Positions 13,401-27,730 of a stretch of DNA of 64,000 nt are shown in pieces; position 1 is the first letter of the stretch, and each line of letters opens with the position of its first letter. The notes beneath the pieces are model-generated. The model made no database searches and was not told where the DNA came from. It was given only the letters and a program-made list of their open reading frames with translations. Position numbers and translations under genes: made by a program. Origin of the DNA: Osedax fenrisi (Eukaryota; Annelida; Polychaeta; Sabellida; Siboglinidae); NCBI GenBank assembly GCA_964019155.1, contig CAXHSG010000177.1, forward strand, positions 620,001 to 684,000, in the 5' to 3' direction.

Positions 13401-13663
13401 TTTAAGTATAGCATGGGTGTTAATAATAGCATTAGTTTTAAGTATAGCATGGTTTTAATGATAGCATTAGTTTTAAGTATAGCATGGGTATTAATGATAG
13501 CATTAGTTTTAAGTATAGCATGGGTTTTAATGATAGCATTAGTTTTAAGTATAGCATGGGCGTTAATGATATCATTAGTTTTAAGTATAGCATGGTTATT
13601 AATGATATCATTAGTTTTAAGTATAGCATGGGTGTTAATGATAGCTTTAGTTTTAAGTATAGC

Positions 13664-16433
13664 ATGGTTGTTAATGATAGCATTAGTTTTAAGTATAGCA
13701 TGGATTTTAATGATAGCTTTAGTTTTAAGTATAGCATGGGTGTTAATGATAGCATTAGTTTTAAGTATAGCATGGGTGTTAATGATAGCATTAGTTTTAA
13801 GTATAACATGGGTGTTAATGATAGCATTAGTTTTAAGTATAGCATGGGTAGTAATGATATCATTAGTTATAAGTATAGCATGGGTGTTAATAATAGCATT
13901 CGTTTTAAGTATAGCATGGTTTTAATGATAGCATTAGTTTTAATGATGGCATTAGTTATAAGTATAGCATGGGTATTAATGATAGCATTAGTTTTAAGTA
14001 TAGCATGGGTATTAATGATAGCATTAGTTTTAAGTATAGCATGGGTATTAATGATAGCATTAGTTTTAAGTATAGCATGGGTGTTAATGATAGCATTAGT
14101 TTTAAGTATAGCATGGGTGTTAATGATAGTATTAGTTTTAAGTATAATATAGATGTTAACGATAGCATTAGTTTTAAGTACAGCATGGGTGTTAATGATA
14201 GCATTAGTTTTAAGTATAACATGGGTGTTATTGATAGCATTAGTTTTAAGTATAGCATGGGTGTTAATGATAGCATTAGTTTTAAGTATAACATGGGTGT
14301 TAATGATAGCATTAGTTTTAAGTATAGCATGGGTAGTAATGATATCATTAGTTTTAAGTATAGCATGGGTGTTAATGATAGCTTTAGTTTTAAGTATAGC
14401 ATGGGTTTTAATGATAGCATTAATTTTAAGTATAGCATGGGTTTTAATGATATCATTAGTTTTAAGTATAGCATGGGCGTTAATTATATCATTAGTTTTA
14501 ATGATAGCATGGGTGTTAATGATAATATTAGTTTTAAGTATAGCATGGGTGTTAATGATAATATTAGTTTTAAGTATAGCATGGGTATTAATGATATCAT
14601 TAGTTTTAAGTATAGCATGGGTATTAATGATAGCATTAGTTTTAATGATAGCATGGGTGTTAATGATAGCATTAGTTTTAATGATAGCATTAGTTTTAAG
14701 TATAGCATGGGTATTAATGATAGCATTAGTTTTAAGTATAGCATGGGTGTTAATAATAGCTTTACTTTTAAGTATAACATGGATGTTAATGATAACATTA
14801 GTTTTAAGTATAGCATGGGTGTTAATGATAACATTAGTTTTAATGATAGCATTAGTTTTAAGTATATCATATATTTTAATGATAGCATTAGTTTTAAGTA
14901 TAGCATGGGTTTTAATGATATCATTAGTTTTAAGTATAGCATGGGCGTTAATTATATCATTAGTTTTAATGATAGCATGGGTGTTAATGATAATATTAGT
15001 TTTAAGTATAGCATAGGTGTTAATGATAATATTAGTTTTAAGTATAGCATGGTTGTTAATGATAGCATTAGTTTTAAGTATAGCATGGATTTTAATGATA
15101 GCTTTAGTTTTAAGTATAGCATGGGTGTTAATGATAGCATTAGTTTTAAGTATAGCATGGGTGTTAATGATAGCATTAGTTTTAAGTATAACATGGGTGT
15201 TAATGATAGCATTAGTTTTAAGTATAGCATGGGTAGTAATGATATCATTAGTTATAAGTATAGCATGGGTGTTAATAATAGCATTCGTTTTAAGTATAGC
15301 ATGGTTTTAATGATAGCATTAGTTTTAATGATGGCATTAGTTATAAGTATAGCATGGGTATTAATGATAGCATTAGTTTTAAGTATAGCATGGGTATTAA
15401 TGATAGCATTAGTTTTAAGTATAGCATGGGTATTAATGATAGCATTAGTTTTAAGTATAGCATGGGTGTTAATGATAGCATTAGTTTTAAGTATAGCATG
15501 GGTGTTAATGATAGTATTAGTTTTAAGTATAATATAGATGTTAACGATAGCATTAGTTTTAAGTACAGCATGGGTGTTAATGATAGCATTAGTTTTAAGT
15601 ATAACATGGGTGTTATTGATAGCATTAGTTTTAAGTATAGCATGGGTGTTAATGATAGCATTAGTTTTAAGTATAACATGGGTGTTAATGATAGCATTAG
15701 TTTTAAGTATAGCATGGGTAGTAATGATATCATTAGTTTTAAGTATAGCATGGGTGTTAATGATAGCTTTAGTTTTAAGTATAGCATGGGTTTTAATGAT
15801 AGCATTAATTTTAAGTATAGCATGGGTTTTAATGATATCATTAGTTTTAAGTATAGCATGGGCGTTAATTATATCATTAGTTTTAATGATAGCATGGGTG
15901 TTAATGATAATATTAGTTTTAAGTATAGCATGGGTGTTAATGATAATATTAGTTTTAAGTATAGCATGGGTATTAATGATATCATTAGTTTTAAGTATAG
16001 CATGGGTATTAATGATAGCATTAGTTTTAATGATAGCATGGGTGTTAATGATAGCATTAGTTTTAATGATAGCATTAGTTTTAAGTATAGCATGGGTATT
16101 AATGATAGCATTAGTTTTAAGTATAGCATGGGTGTTAATAATAGCTTTACTTTTAAGTATAACATGGATGTTAATGATAACATTAGTTTTAAGTATAGCA
16201 TGGGTGTTAATGATAACATTAGTTTTAATGATAGCATTAGTTTTAAGTATATCATATATTTTAATGATAGCATTAGTTTTAAGTATAGCATGGGTTTTAA
16301 TGATATCATTAGTTTTAAGTATAGCATGGGCGTTAATTATATCATTAGTTTTAATGATAGCATGGGTGTTAATGATAATATTAGTTTTAAGTATAGCATA
16401 GGTGTTAATGATAATATTAGTTTTAAGTATAGC
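13664..16433 (+). repeat. 1,385-bp tandem duplication
   Basis: The segments 13664-15048 and 15049-16433 have the same variant order at an offset of 1,385 bp (77 half-units minus 1 bp, reflecting the 35-bp unit each contains). Shared rare markers include ATCATATATTTTAATG at 14866 and 16251, the AGCATTAATTTTAAG substitution near 14426 and 15811, and AGCATAGGTG near 15012 and 16397. Confidence 0.86.
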
Positions 16434-19400
16434 ATGGGTATTAATGATATCATTAGTTTTAAGTATAGCATGGGTATTAATGATAGCATTAGTTTTAATG
16501 ATAGCATGGGTGTTAATGATAGCATTAGTTTTAATGATAGCATTAGTTTTAAGTATAGCATGGGTGTTAATGATAGCTTTAGTTTTAAGTATAGCATGGG
16601 TGTTAATGATAGCATTAGTTTTAAGTATAGCATGGATGTTAATGATATCTTTAGTTTTAAGTATAGCATGGATGTTAATGATAGCATTAGTTTTAAGTAT
16701 AGCATGGATGTTATTGATATCATTAGTTTTAAGTATAGCATGGGCGTTAATGATATCATTAGTTTTAAGTATAGCATGGGTGTTAATGATAGCTTTAGTT
16801 TTAATTATATCATGTATGTTAATGATAGCATTAGTTTTAAGTATAGCATGGGTGTCAATGATAGCATTAGTTTTAAGTATAGCATGGATGATAGTGATAG
16901 TATTAGTTATAAGTATAGCATGGGTATTAATGATAGCATTAGTTATAAGTATAGCATGGGTATTAATGATAGCATTAGTTTTAAGTATAACATGGTATTT
17001 AATGATAGCATTAGTTTTAAGTATAGCATGGGTGTCAATGATATCATTAGTTTTAAGTATAGCATGGATGTTAATGATAGAATTAGTTTTAAGTATAGCA
17101 TGGGTTTTAATGATATCATTAGTTTTAAGTATAGCATGGGCGTTAATTATATCATTAGTTTTAATGATAGCATGGGTGTTAATGATAATATTAGTTTTAA
17201 GTATAGCATGGATGTTAATGATAGCATTAGTTTTAAGTATAGCATGGGTATTAATGATATCATTAGTTTTAAGTATAACATGGGTGTTAATGATAGCATT
17301 AGTTTTAAGTATAGCATGGGTGTTAATGATAGCATTAGTTTTAATTATAACATGGGTGTTAATGATAGCATTAGTTGTAATGATAGCATGGGAGTTAATG
17401 ATAGCATTAGTTTTAAGTATAGCATGGGTAGTAATGATAGCATTAGTTTTAAGTATAGCATGGGTGTTAATTATAGCTTTAGTTTTAAGTATATCATGTA
17501 TGTTAATGATAGCATTAGTTTTAAGTATAGCATGGGTGTCAATGATAGCATTAGTTTTAAGTATAGCATGGATGATAGTGATAGTATTAGTTATAAGTAT
17601 AGCATGGGTATTAATGATAGCATTAGTTATAAGTATAGCATGGGTATTAATGATAGCATTAGTTTTAAGTATAACATGGGATTTAATGATAGCATTAGTT
17701 TTAAGTATAGCATGGGTAGTAATGATATCATTAGTTTTAAGTATAGCATGGGTGTTAATGATAGCTTTAGTTTTAAGTATAGCATGGTTGTTAATGATAG
17801 CATTAGTTTTAAGTATAGCATGGATGTTAATGATAGCTTTAGTTTTAAGTATAGCATGGGTTTTAATGATAGCATTAGTTTTAAGTATAGCATGGGTTTT
17901 AATGATATCATTAGTTTTAAGTATAGCATGGGCGTTAATTATATCATTAGTTTTAATGATAGCATGGGTGTTAATGATAATATTAGTTTTAAGTATAGCA
18001 TGGGTGTTAATGATAGCTTTACTTTTAAGTATAACATGGATGTTAATGATAGCATTAGTTTTAAGTATAGCATGGGTGTTAATGATAACATTAGTTTTAA
18101 TGATAGCATTAGTTTTAAGTATATCATGTATGTTAATGATAGCATTAGTTTTAAGTATAGCATGTGTGTTAATGATAGCATTAGTTTTAAGTATAACATG
18201 GGTGTTAATGATAGCATTAGTTTTAAGTATAGCATGGGTGTTAATGATAGCATTAGTTTTAATTATAACATGGGTGTTAATGATAGCATTAGTTTTAATG
18301 ATAGCATGGGTGTTAATGATAGCATTAGTTTTAAGTATAGCATGGGTAGTAATTATATCATTAGTTTTAAGTATAGCATGGGTGTTAATGATAGAATTAG
18401 TTTTAAGTATAGCATGGGCGTTAATGATAGCATTAGTTTTAAGTATAGCATGGATGTTAATGATAGCATGGGTGATAAGTATAGCATGGGTGATAAGTAT
18501 AGCATGGGTGTTAATGATAGCATTAGTTTTAAGTATAACATGGGATTTAATTATAGCATTAGTTTTAAGTATAGCATGGGTGTCAATGATAGCATTAGTT
18601 TTAAGTATAGCATGGATGTTAATGATAGCATTAGTTTTAAGTATAGCATGGGTGTTAATAATAGCATTAGTTTTAAGTATAGCATGGTTTTAATGATAGC
18701 ATTAGTTTTAAGTATAGCATGGGTATTAATGATAGCATTAGTTTTAAGTATAGCATGGTTTTAATGATAGCATTAGTTTTAAGTATAGCATGGGTATTAA
18801 TGATAGCATTAGTTTTAATGATAGCATTAGTTTTAAGTATAGCATGGGTATTAATGATAGCATTAGTTTTAAGTATAGCATGGGTGTTAATGATAGCATT
18901 ACTTTTAAGTATAACATGGATGTTAATGATAGCATTAGTTTTAAGTATAGCATGGGTGTTAATAATAGCATTCGTTTTAAGTATAGCATGGTTTTAATGA
19001 TAGCATTAGTTTTAATGATAGCATTAGTTTTAAGTATAGCATGGGTATTAATGATAGCATTAGTTTTAAGTATAGTATGGGTATTATTGATGGCATTAGT
19101 TATAAGTATAGCATGGGTATTAATGATAGCATTAGTTTTAAGTATAGCATGGGTATTAATGATAGCATTAGTTTTAAGTATAGCATGGGTATTAATGATA
19201 GCATTAGTTTTAAGTATAGCATGGGTGTTAATGATAGCATTAGTTTTAAGTATAGCATGGGTGTTAATGATAGTATTAGTTTTAAGTATAATATAGATGT
19301 TAACGATAGCATTAGTTTTAAGTACAGCATGGGTGTTAATGATAGCATTAGTTTTAAGTATAACATGGGTGTTATTGATAGCATTAGTTTTAAGTATAGC

Positions 19401-20764
19401 ATGGGTGTTAATGATAGCATTAGTTTTAAGTATAACATGGGTGTTAATGATAGCATTAGTTTTAAGTATAGCATGGGTAGTAATGATATCATTAGTTTTA
19501 AGTATAGCATGGGTGTTAATGATAGCTTTAGTTTTAAGTATAGCATGGTTGTTAATGATAGCATTAGTTTTAAGTATAGCATGGGTATTAATGATAGCAT
19601 TAGTTTTAAGTATAGCATGTGTGTTAATGATAGCATTAGTTTTAAGTATAGCATGGGTGTTAATGATAGTATTAGTTTTAAGTATAATATAGATGTTAAC
19701 GATATCATTAGTTTTAAGTACAGCATGGGTGTTAATGATAGATTTAGTTTTAAGTATAACATGGGTGTTAATGATAGTATTAGTTTTAAGTATAGCATGG
19801 GTGTTAATGATAGCATTAGTTTTAAGTATAACATGGGTGTTAATGATAGCATTAGTTTTAAGTATAGCATGGGTAGTAATGATATCATTAGTTTTAAGTA
19901 TAGCATGGGTGTTAATGATAGCTTTAGTTTTAAGTATAGCATGGTTGTTAATGATAGCATTAGTTTTAAGTATAGCATGGATTTTAATGATAGCTTTAGT
20001 TTTAAGTATAGTATGGGTTTTAATGATAGCATTAGTTTTAAGTATAGCATGGGTTTTAATGATATCATTAGTTTTAAGTATAGCATGGGCGTTAATTATA
20101 TCATTAGTTTTAAGTATAATATAGATGTTAACGATAGCATTAGTTTTAAGTACAGCATGGGTGTTAATGATAGATTTAGTTTTAAGTATAACATGGGTGT
20201 TAATGATAGTATTAGTTTTAAGTATAGCATGGGTGTTAATGATAGCATTAGTTTTAAGTATAACATGGGTTTTAATGATAGCATTAGTTTTAAGTATAGC
20301 ATGGGTAGTAATGATATCATTAGTTTTAAGTATAGCATGGGTGTTAATGATAGCTTTAGTTTTAAGTATAGCATGGTTGTTAATGATAGCATTAGTTTTA
20401 AGTATAGCATGGATTTTAATGATAGCTTTAGTTTTAAGTATAGCATGGGTTTTAATGATAGCATTAGTTTTAAGTATAGCATGGATGTTAATGATAGCAT
20501 TAGTTTTAAGTATAGCATGGGTGTTAATAATAGCATTAGTTTTAAGTATAGCATGGTTTTAATGATAGCATTAGTTTTAAGTATAGCATGGGTATTAATG
20601 ATAGCATTAGTTTTAAGTATAGCATGGGTTTTAATGATAGCATTAGTTTTAAGTATAGCATGGGCGTTAATGATATCATTAGTTTTAAGTATAGCATGGT
20701 TATTAATGATATCATTAGTTTTAAGTATAGCATGGGTGTTAATGATAGCATTAGTTTTAAGTAT
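15330..20764 (+). repeat. Higher-order copy 1 (about 5.4 kb)
   Basis: This segment matches about 21018-26375. The offset is 5,683 bp up to about 17 kb, 5,682 bp up to about 18.69 kb (the other copy has a 1-bp deletion at 22909-22925), and 5,611 bp after that, because this copy alone carries an extra 71 bp (one 36-bp and one 35-bp unit) near 18684-18764. Few substitutions are visible, for example AGCATAGGTG near 16397 against AGCATGGGTG, TTTTAATTATATC near 16800 against TTTTAAGTATATC, and AGTATAGTATGG near 20009 against AGTATAGCATGG. Confidence 0.85.
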
Positions 20765-21017
20765 AGCATGGGTGTTAATGATAGCATTAGTTTTAAGTAT
20801 AACATGGGTGTTAATGATAGCATTAGTTTTAAGTATAGCATGGGTAGTAATGATATCATTAGTTTTAAGTATAGCATGGGTGTTAATAATAGCATTCGTT
20901 TTAAGTATAGCATGGTTTTAATGATAGCATTAGTTTTAATGATAGCATTAGTTTTAAGTATAGCATGGGTATTAATGATAGCATTAGTTTTAAGTATAGT
21001 ATGGGTATTATTGATGG

Positions 21018-24000
21018 CATTAGTTATAAGTATAGCATGGGTATTAATGATAGCATTAGTTTTAAGTATAGCATGGGTATTAATGATAGCATTAGTTTTA
21101 AGTATAGCATGGGTATTAATGATAGCATTAGTTTTAAGTATAGCATGGGTGTTAATGATAGCATTAGTTTTAAGTATAGCATGGGTGTTAATGATAGTAT
21201 TAGTTTTAAGTATAATATAGATGTTAACGATAGCATTAGTTTTAAGTACAGCATGGGTGTTAATGATAGCATTAGTTTTAAGTATAACATGGGTGTTATT
21301 GATAGCATTAGTTTTAAGTATAGCATGGGTGTTAATGATAGCATTAGTTTTAAGTATAACATGGGTGTTAATGATAGCATTAGTTTTAAGTATAGCATGG
21401 GTAGTAATGATATCATTAGTTTTAAGTATAGCATGGGTGTTAATGATAGCTTTAGTTTTAAGTATAGCATGGGTTTTAATGATAGCATTAGTTTTAAGTA
21501 TAGCATGGGTTTTAATGATATCATTAGTTTTAAGTATAGCATGGGCGTTAATTATATCATTAGTTTTAATGATAGCATGGGTGTTAATTATAATATTAGT
21601 TTTAAGTATAGCATGGGTGTTAATGATAATATTAGTTTTAAGTATAGCATGGGTATTAATGATATCATTAGTTTTAAGTATAGCATGGGTATTAATGATA
21701 GCATTAGTTTTAATGATAGCATGGGTGTTAATGATAGCATTAGTTTTAATGATAGCATTAGTTTTAAGTATAGCATGGGTATTAATGATAGCATTAGTTT
21801 TAAGTATAGCATGGGTGTTAATAATAGCTTTACTTTTAAGTATAACATGGATGTTAATGATAACATTAGTTTTAAGTATAGCATGGGTGTTAATGATAAC
21901 ATTAGTTTTAATGATAGCATTAGTTTTAAGTATATCATATATTTTAATGATAGCATTAGTTTTAAGTATAGCATGGGTTTTAATGATATCATTAGTTTTA
22001 AGTATAGCATGGGCGTTAATTATATCATTAGTTTTAATGATAGCATGGGTGTTAATGATAATATTAGTTTTAAGTATAGCATGGGTGTTAATGATAATAT
22101 TAGTTTTAAGTATAGCATGGGTATTAATGATATCATTAGTTTTAAGTATAGCATGGGTATTAATGATAGCATTAGTTTTAATGATAGCATGGGTGTTAAT
22201 GATAGCATTAGTTTTAATGATAGCATTAGTTTTAAGTATAGCATGGGTGTTAATGATAGCTTTAGTTTTAAGTATAGCATGGGTGTTAATGATAGCATTA
22301 GTTTTAAGTATAGCATGGATGTTAATGATATCTTTAGTTTTAAGTATAGCATGGATGTTAATGATAGCATTAGTTTTAAGTATAGCATGGATGTTATTGA
22401 TATCATTAGTTTTAAGTATAGCATGGGCGTTAATGATATCATTAGTTTTAAGTATAGCATGGGTGTTAATGATAGCTTTAGTTTTAAGTATATCATGTAT
22501 GTTAATGATAGCATTAGTTTTAAGTATAGCATGGGTGTCAATGATAGCATTAGTTTTAAGTATAGCATGGATGATAGTGATAGTATTAGTTATAAGTATA
22601 GCATGGGTATTAATGATAGCATTAGTTATAAGTATAGCATGGGTATTAATGATAGCATTAGTTTTAAGTATAACATGGTATTTAATGATAGCATTAGTTT
22701 TAAGTATAGCATGGGTGTCAATGATATCATTAGTTTTAAGTATAGCATGGATGTTAATGATAGAATTAGTTTTAAGTATAGCATGGGTTTTAATGATATC
22801 ATTAGTTTTAAGTATAGCATGGGCGTTAATTATATCATTAGTTTTAATGATAGCATGGGTGTTAATGATAATATTAGTTTTAAGTATAGCATGGATGTTA
22901 ATGATAGCATTAGTTTAAGTATAGCATGGGTATTAATGATATCATTAGTTTTAAGTATAACATGGGTGTTAATGATAGCATTAGTTTTAAGTATAGCATG
23001 GGTGTTAATGATAGCATTAGTTTTAATTATAACATGGGTGTTAATGATAGCATTAGTTGTAATGATAGCATGGGAGTTAATGATAGCATTAGTTTTAAGT
23101 ATAGCATGGGTAGTAATGATAGCATTAGTTTTAAGTATAGCATGGGTGTTAATTATAGCTTTAGTTTTAAGTATATCATGTATGTTAATGATAGCATTAG
23201 TTTTAAGTATAGCATGGGTGTCAATGATAGCATTAGTTTTAAGTATAGCATGGATGATAGTGATAGTATTAGTTATAAGTATAGCATGGGTATTAATGAT
23301 AGCATTAGTTATAAGTATAGCATGGGTATTAATGATAGCATTAGTTTTAAGTATAACATGGGATTTAATGATAGCATTAGTTTTAAGTATAGCATGGGTA
23401 GTAATGATATCATTAGTTTTAAGTATAGCATGGGTGTTAATGATAGCTTTAGTTTTAAGTATAGCATGGTTGTTAATGATAGCATTAGTTTTAAGTATAG
23501 CATGGATGTTAATGATAGCTTTAGTTTTAAGTATAGCATGGGTTTTAATGATAGCATTAGTTTTAAGTATAGCATGGGTTTTAATGATATCATTAGTTTT
23601 AAGTATAGCATGGGCGTTAATTATATCATTAGTTTTAATGATAGCATGGGTGTTAATGATAATATTAGTTTTAAGTATAGCATGGGTGTTAATGATAGCT
23701 TTACTTTTAAGTATAACATGGATGTTAATGATAGCATTAGTTTTAAGTATAGCATGGGTGTTAATGATAACATTAGTTTTAATGATAGCATTAGTTTTAA
23801 GTATATCATGTATGTTAATGATAGCATTAGTTTTAAGTATAGCATGTGTGTTAATGATAGCATTAGTTTTAAGTATAACATGGGTGTTAATGATAGCATT
23901 AGTTTTAAGTATAGCATGGGTGTTAATGATAGCATTAGTTTTAATTATAACATGGGTGTTAATGATAGCATTAGTTTTAATGATAGCATGGGTGTTAATG

Positions 24001-26375
24001 ATAGCATTAGTTTTAAGTATAGCATGGGTAGTAATTATATCATTAGTTTTAAGTATAGCATGGGTGTTAATGATAGAATTAGTTTTAAGTATAGCATGGG
24101 CGTTAATGATAGCATTAGTTTTAAGTATAGCATGGATGTTAATGATAGCATGGGTGATAAGTATAGCATGGGTGATAAGTATAGCATGGGTGTTAATGAT
24201 AGCATTAGTTTTAAGTATAACATGGGATTTAATTATAGCATTAGTTTTAAGTATAGCATGGGTGTCAATGATAGCATTAGTTTTAAGTATAGCATGGATG
24301 TTAATGATAGCATTAGTTTTAAGTATAGCATGGGTGTTAATAATAGCATTAGTTTTAAGTATAGCATGGTTTTAATGATAGCATTAGTTTTAAGTATAGC
24401 ATGGGTATTAATGATAGCATTAGTTTTAATGATAGCATTAGTTTTAAGTATAGCATGGGTATTAATGATAGCATTAGTTTTAAGTATAGCATGGGTGTTA
24501 ATGATAGCATTACTTTTAAGTATAACATGGATGTTAATGATAGCATTAGTTTTAAGTATAGCATGGGTGTTAATAATAGCATTCGTTTTAAGTATAGCAT
24601 GGTTTTAATGATAGCATTAGTTTTAATGATAGCATTAGTTTTAAGTATAGCATGGGTATTAATGATAGCATTAGTTTTAAGTATAGTATGGGTATTATTG
24701 ATGGCATTAGTTATAAGTATAGCATGGGTATTAATGATAGCATTAGTTTTAAGTATAGCATGGGTATTAATGATAGCATTAGTTTTAAGTATAGCATGGG
24801 TATTAATGATAGCATTAGTTTTAAGTATAGCATGGGTGTTAATGATAGCATTAGTTTTAAGTATAGCATGGGTGTTAATGATAGTATTAGTTTTAAGTAT
24901 AATATAGATGTTAACGATAGCATTAGTTTTAAGTACAGCATGGGTGTTAATGATAGCATTAGTTTTAAGTATAACATGGGTGTTATTGATAGCATTAGTT
25001 TTAAGTATAGCATGGGTGTTAATGATAGCATTAGTTTTAAGTATAACATGGGTGTTAATGATAGCATTAGTTTTAAGTATAGCATGGGTAGTAATGATAT
25101 CATTAGTTTTAAGTATAGCATGGGTGTTAATGATAGCTTTAGTTTTAAGTATAGCATGGTTGTTAATGATAGCATTAGTTTTAAGTATAGCATGGGTATT
25201 AATGATAGCATTAGTTTTAAGTATAGCATGTGTGTTAATGATAGCATTAGTTTTAAGTATAGCATGGGTGTTAATGATAGTATTAGTTTTAAGTATAATA
25301 TAGATGTTAACGATATCATTAGTTTTAAGTACAGCATGGGTGTTAATGATAGATTTAGTTTTAAGTATAACATGGGTGTTAATGATAGTATTAGTTTTAA
25401 GTATAGCATGGGTGTTAATGATAGCATTAGTTTTAAGTATAACATGGGTGTTAATGATAGCATTAGTTTTAAGTATAGCATGGGTAGTAATGATATCATT
25501 AGTTTTAAGTATAGCATGGGTGTTAATGATAGCTTTAGTTTTAAGTATAGCATGGTTGTTAATGATAGCATTAGTTTTAAGTATAGCATGGATTTTAATG
25601 ATAGCTTTAGTTTTAAGTATAGCATGGGTTTTAATGATAGCATTAGTTTTAAGTATAGCATGGGTTTTAATGATATCATTAGTTTTAAGTATAGCATGGG
25701 CGTTAATTATATCATTAGTTTTAAGTATAATATAGATGTTAACGATAGCATTAGTTTTAAGTACAGCATGGGTGTTAATGATAGATTTAGTTTTAAGTAT
25801 AACATGGGTGTTAATGATAGTATTAGTTTTAAGTATAGCATGGGTGTTAATGATAGCATTAGTTTTAAGTATAACATGGGTTTTAATGATAGCATTAGTT
25901 TTAAGTATAGCATGGGTAGTAATGATATCATTAGTTTTAAGTATAGCATGGGTGTTAATGATAGCTTTAGTTTTAAGTATAGCATGGTTGTTAATGATAG
26001 CATTAGTTTTAAGTATAGCATGGATTTTAATGATAGCTTTAGTTTTAAGTATAGCATGGGTTTTAATGATAGCATTAGTTTTAAGTATAGCATGGATGTT
26101 AATGATAGCATTAGTTTTAAGTATAGCATGGGTGTTAATAATAGCATTAGTTTTAAGTATAGCATGGTTTTAATGATAGCATTAGTTTTAAGTATAGCAT
26201 GGGTATTAATGATAGCATTAGTTTTAAGTATAGCATGGGTTTTAATGATAGCATTAGTTTTAAGTATAGCATGGGCGTTAATGATATCATTAGTTTTAAG
26301 TATAGCATGGTTATTAATGATATCATTAGTTTTAAGTATAGCATGGGTGTTAATGATAGCATTAGTTTTAAGTAT
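21018..26375 (+). repeat. Higher-order copy 2 (about 5.4 kb)
   Basis: This is the sister of 15330-20764. Differences private to this copy include a 17-bp B half at 22909-22925 (ATTAGTTTAAGTATAGC, one T lost) and GTTAATTATAATATTAG near 21593. The small number of differences over about 5 kb indicates a recent duplication or strong homogenisation. Confidence 0.85.
22909..22925 (+). repeat. Private 17-bp half-unit (1-bp deletion)
   Basis: Half B has lost one T of its TTTT run. The aligned position in the sister copy near 17.2 kb is intact, so the deletion postdates that duplication. It switches the triplet phase, which resumes at 22926. Confidence 0.85.
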
Positions 26376-27235
26376 AGCATGGGTGTTAATAATAGCATTA
26401 GTTTTAAGTATAGCATGGTTTTAATGATAGCATTAGTTTTAAGTATAGCATGGGTATTAATGATAGCATTAGTTTTAATGATAGCATGGGTATTAATGAT
26501 AGCATTAGTTTTAAGTATAGCATGGGTGTTAATGATAGCATTACTTTTAAGTATAACATGGATGTTAATGATAGCATTAGTTTTAAGTATAGCATGGGTG
26601 TTAATAATAGAATTAGTTTTAAGTATAGCATGGTTTTAATGATAGCATTAGTTTTAATGATAGCATTAGTTTTAAGTATAGCATGGGTATTAATGATAGC
26701 ATTAGTTTTAAGTATAGCATGGGTGTTAATGATAGCATTAGTTTTAAGTATAGCATGGGTGTTAATGATAGTATTAGTTTTAAGTATAATATAGATGTTA
26801 ACGATAGCATTAGTTTTAAGTACAACATGGGTGTTAATGATAGCATTAGTTTTAAGTATAACATGGGTGTTATTGATAGCATTAGTTTTAAGTATAGCAT
26901 GGGTGTTAATGATAGCATTAGTTTTAAGTATAACATGGGTGTTAATGATAGCATTAGTTTTAAGTATAGCATGGGTAGTAATGATATCATTAGTTTTAAG
27001 TATAGCATGGGTGTTAATGATAGCTTTAGTTTTAAGTATAGCATGGTTGTTAATGATAGCATTAGTTTTAAGTATAGCATGGGTATTAATGATAGCATTA
27101 GTTTTAAGTATAGCATGTGTGTTAATGATAGCATTAGTTTTAAGTATAGCATGGGTGTTAATGATAGTATTAGTTTTAAGTATAATATAGATGTTAATGA
27201 TAGCATTAGTTTTAAGTACAGCATGGGTGTTAATG
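24835..27235 (+). repeat. Copy of a 2.4-kb segment (offset 4,281 bp)
   Basis: This segment matches about 29116-31516 with constant spacing and includes the 215-bp cassette at 26415. I saw no difference in the translated frames I compared. It also overlaps the tail of the roughly 5.6-kb higher-order duplication. Confidence 0.8.
26415..26646 (+). repeat. Paired 35-bp-unit cassette, 215-bp spacing variant
   Basis: This is the same 17-bp half-unit pair, but spaced 215 bp apart (12 half-units minus 1 bp), one half-unit shorter than the 233-bp form. The missing half is the B/A hybrid inside the cassette. Sister copies start at 30696, 34741 and 39901. This shortened form marks the 26-40 kb higher-order family. 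Confidence 0.85.
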
Positions 27236-27730
27236 ATAGCATTAGTTTTAAGTATAACATGGGTGTTAATGATAGCATTAGTTTTAAGTATAGCATGGGT
27301 AGTAATGATATCATTAGTTTTAAGTATAGCATGGGTGTTAATGATAGCTTTAGTTTTAAGTATAGCATGGTTGTTAATGATAGCATTAGTTTTAAGTATA
27401 GCATGGGTGTTAATGATAGCATTAGTTTTAAGTATAACATGGGTGTTAATGATAGCATTAGTTTTAAGTATAGCATGGGTAGTAATGATATCATTAGTTT
27501 TAAGTATAGCATGGGTGTTAATGATAGCTTTAGTTTTAAGTATAGCATGGTTGTTAATGATAGCATTAGTTTTAAGTATAGCATGGATTTTAATGATAGC
27601 TTTAGTTTTAAGTATAGCATGGGTTTTAATGATAGCATTAGTTTTAAGTATAGCATGGGTTTTAATGATATCATTAGTTTTAAGTATAGCATGGGCGTTA
27701 ATTATATCATTAGTTTTAAGTATAATATAG
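27191..27730 (+). repeat. Segment with a 180-bp (five-unit) insertion relative to 31472-31831
   Basis: Between two ATATAGATGTTAA landmarks this segment is 540 bp long; the aligned interval at 31472-31831 is 360 bp. The extra 180 bp equals five units. The corresponding interval at 35517-35948 is 432 bp. Three sister copies therefore differ only by whole 36-bp units. Confidence 0.82.

Noticed and set aside
27191..27730. 180-bp (five-unit) spacing as a nucleosome-phasing signal
   Set aside because: Five units is close to a nucleosome repeat length, but the 180-bp step is one indel among others (18, 71, 72 bp). No regular 180-bp periodicity is visible.
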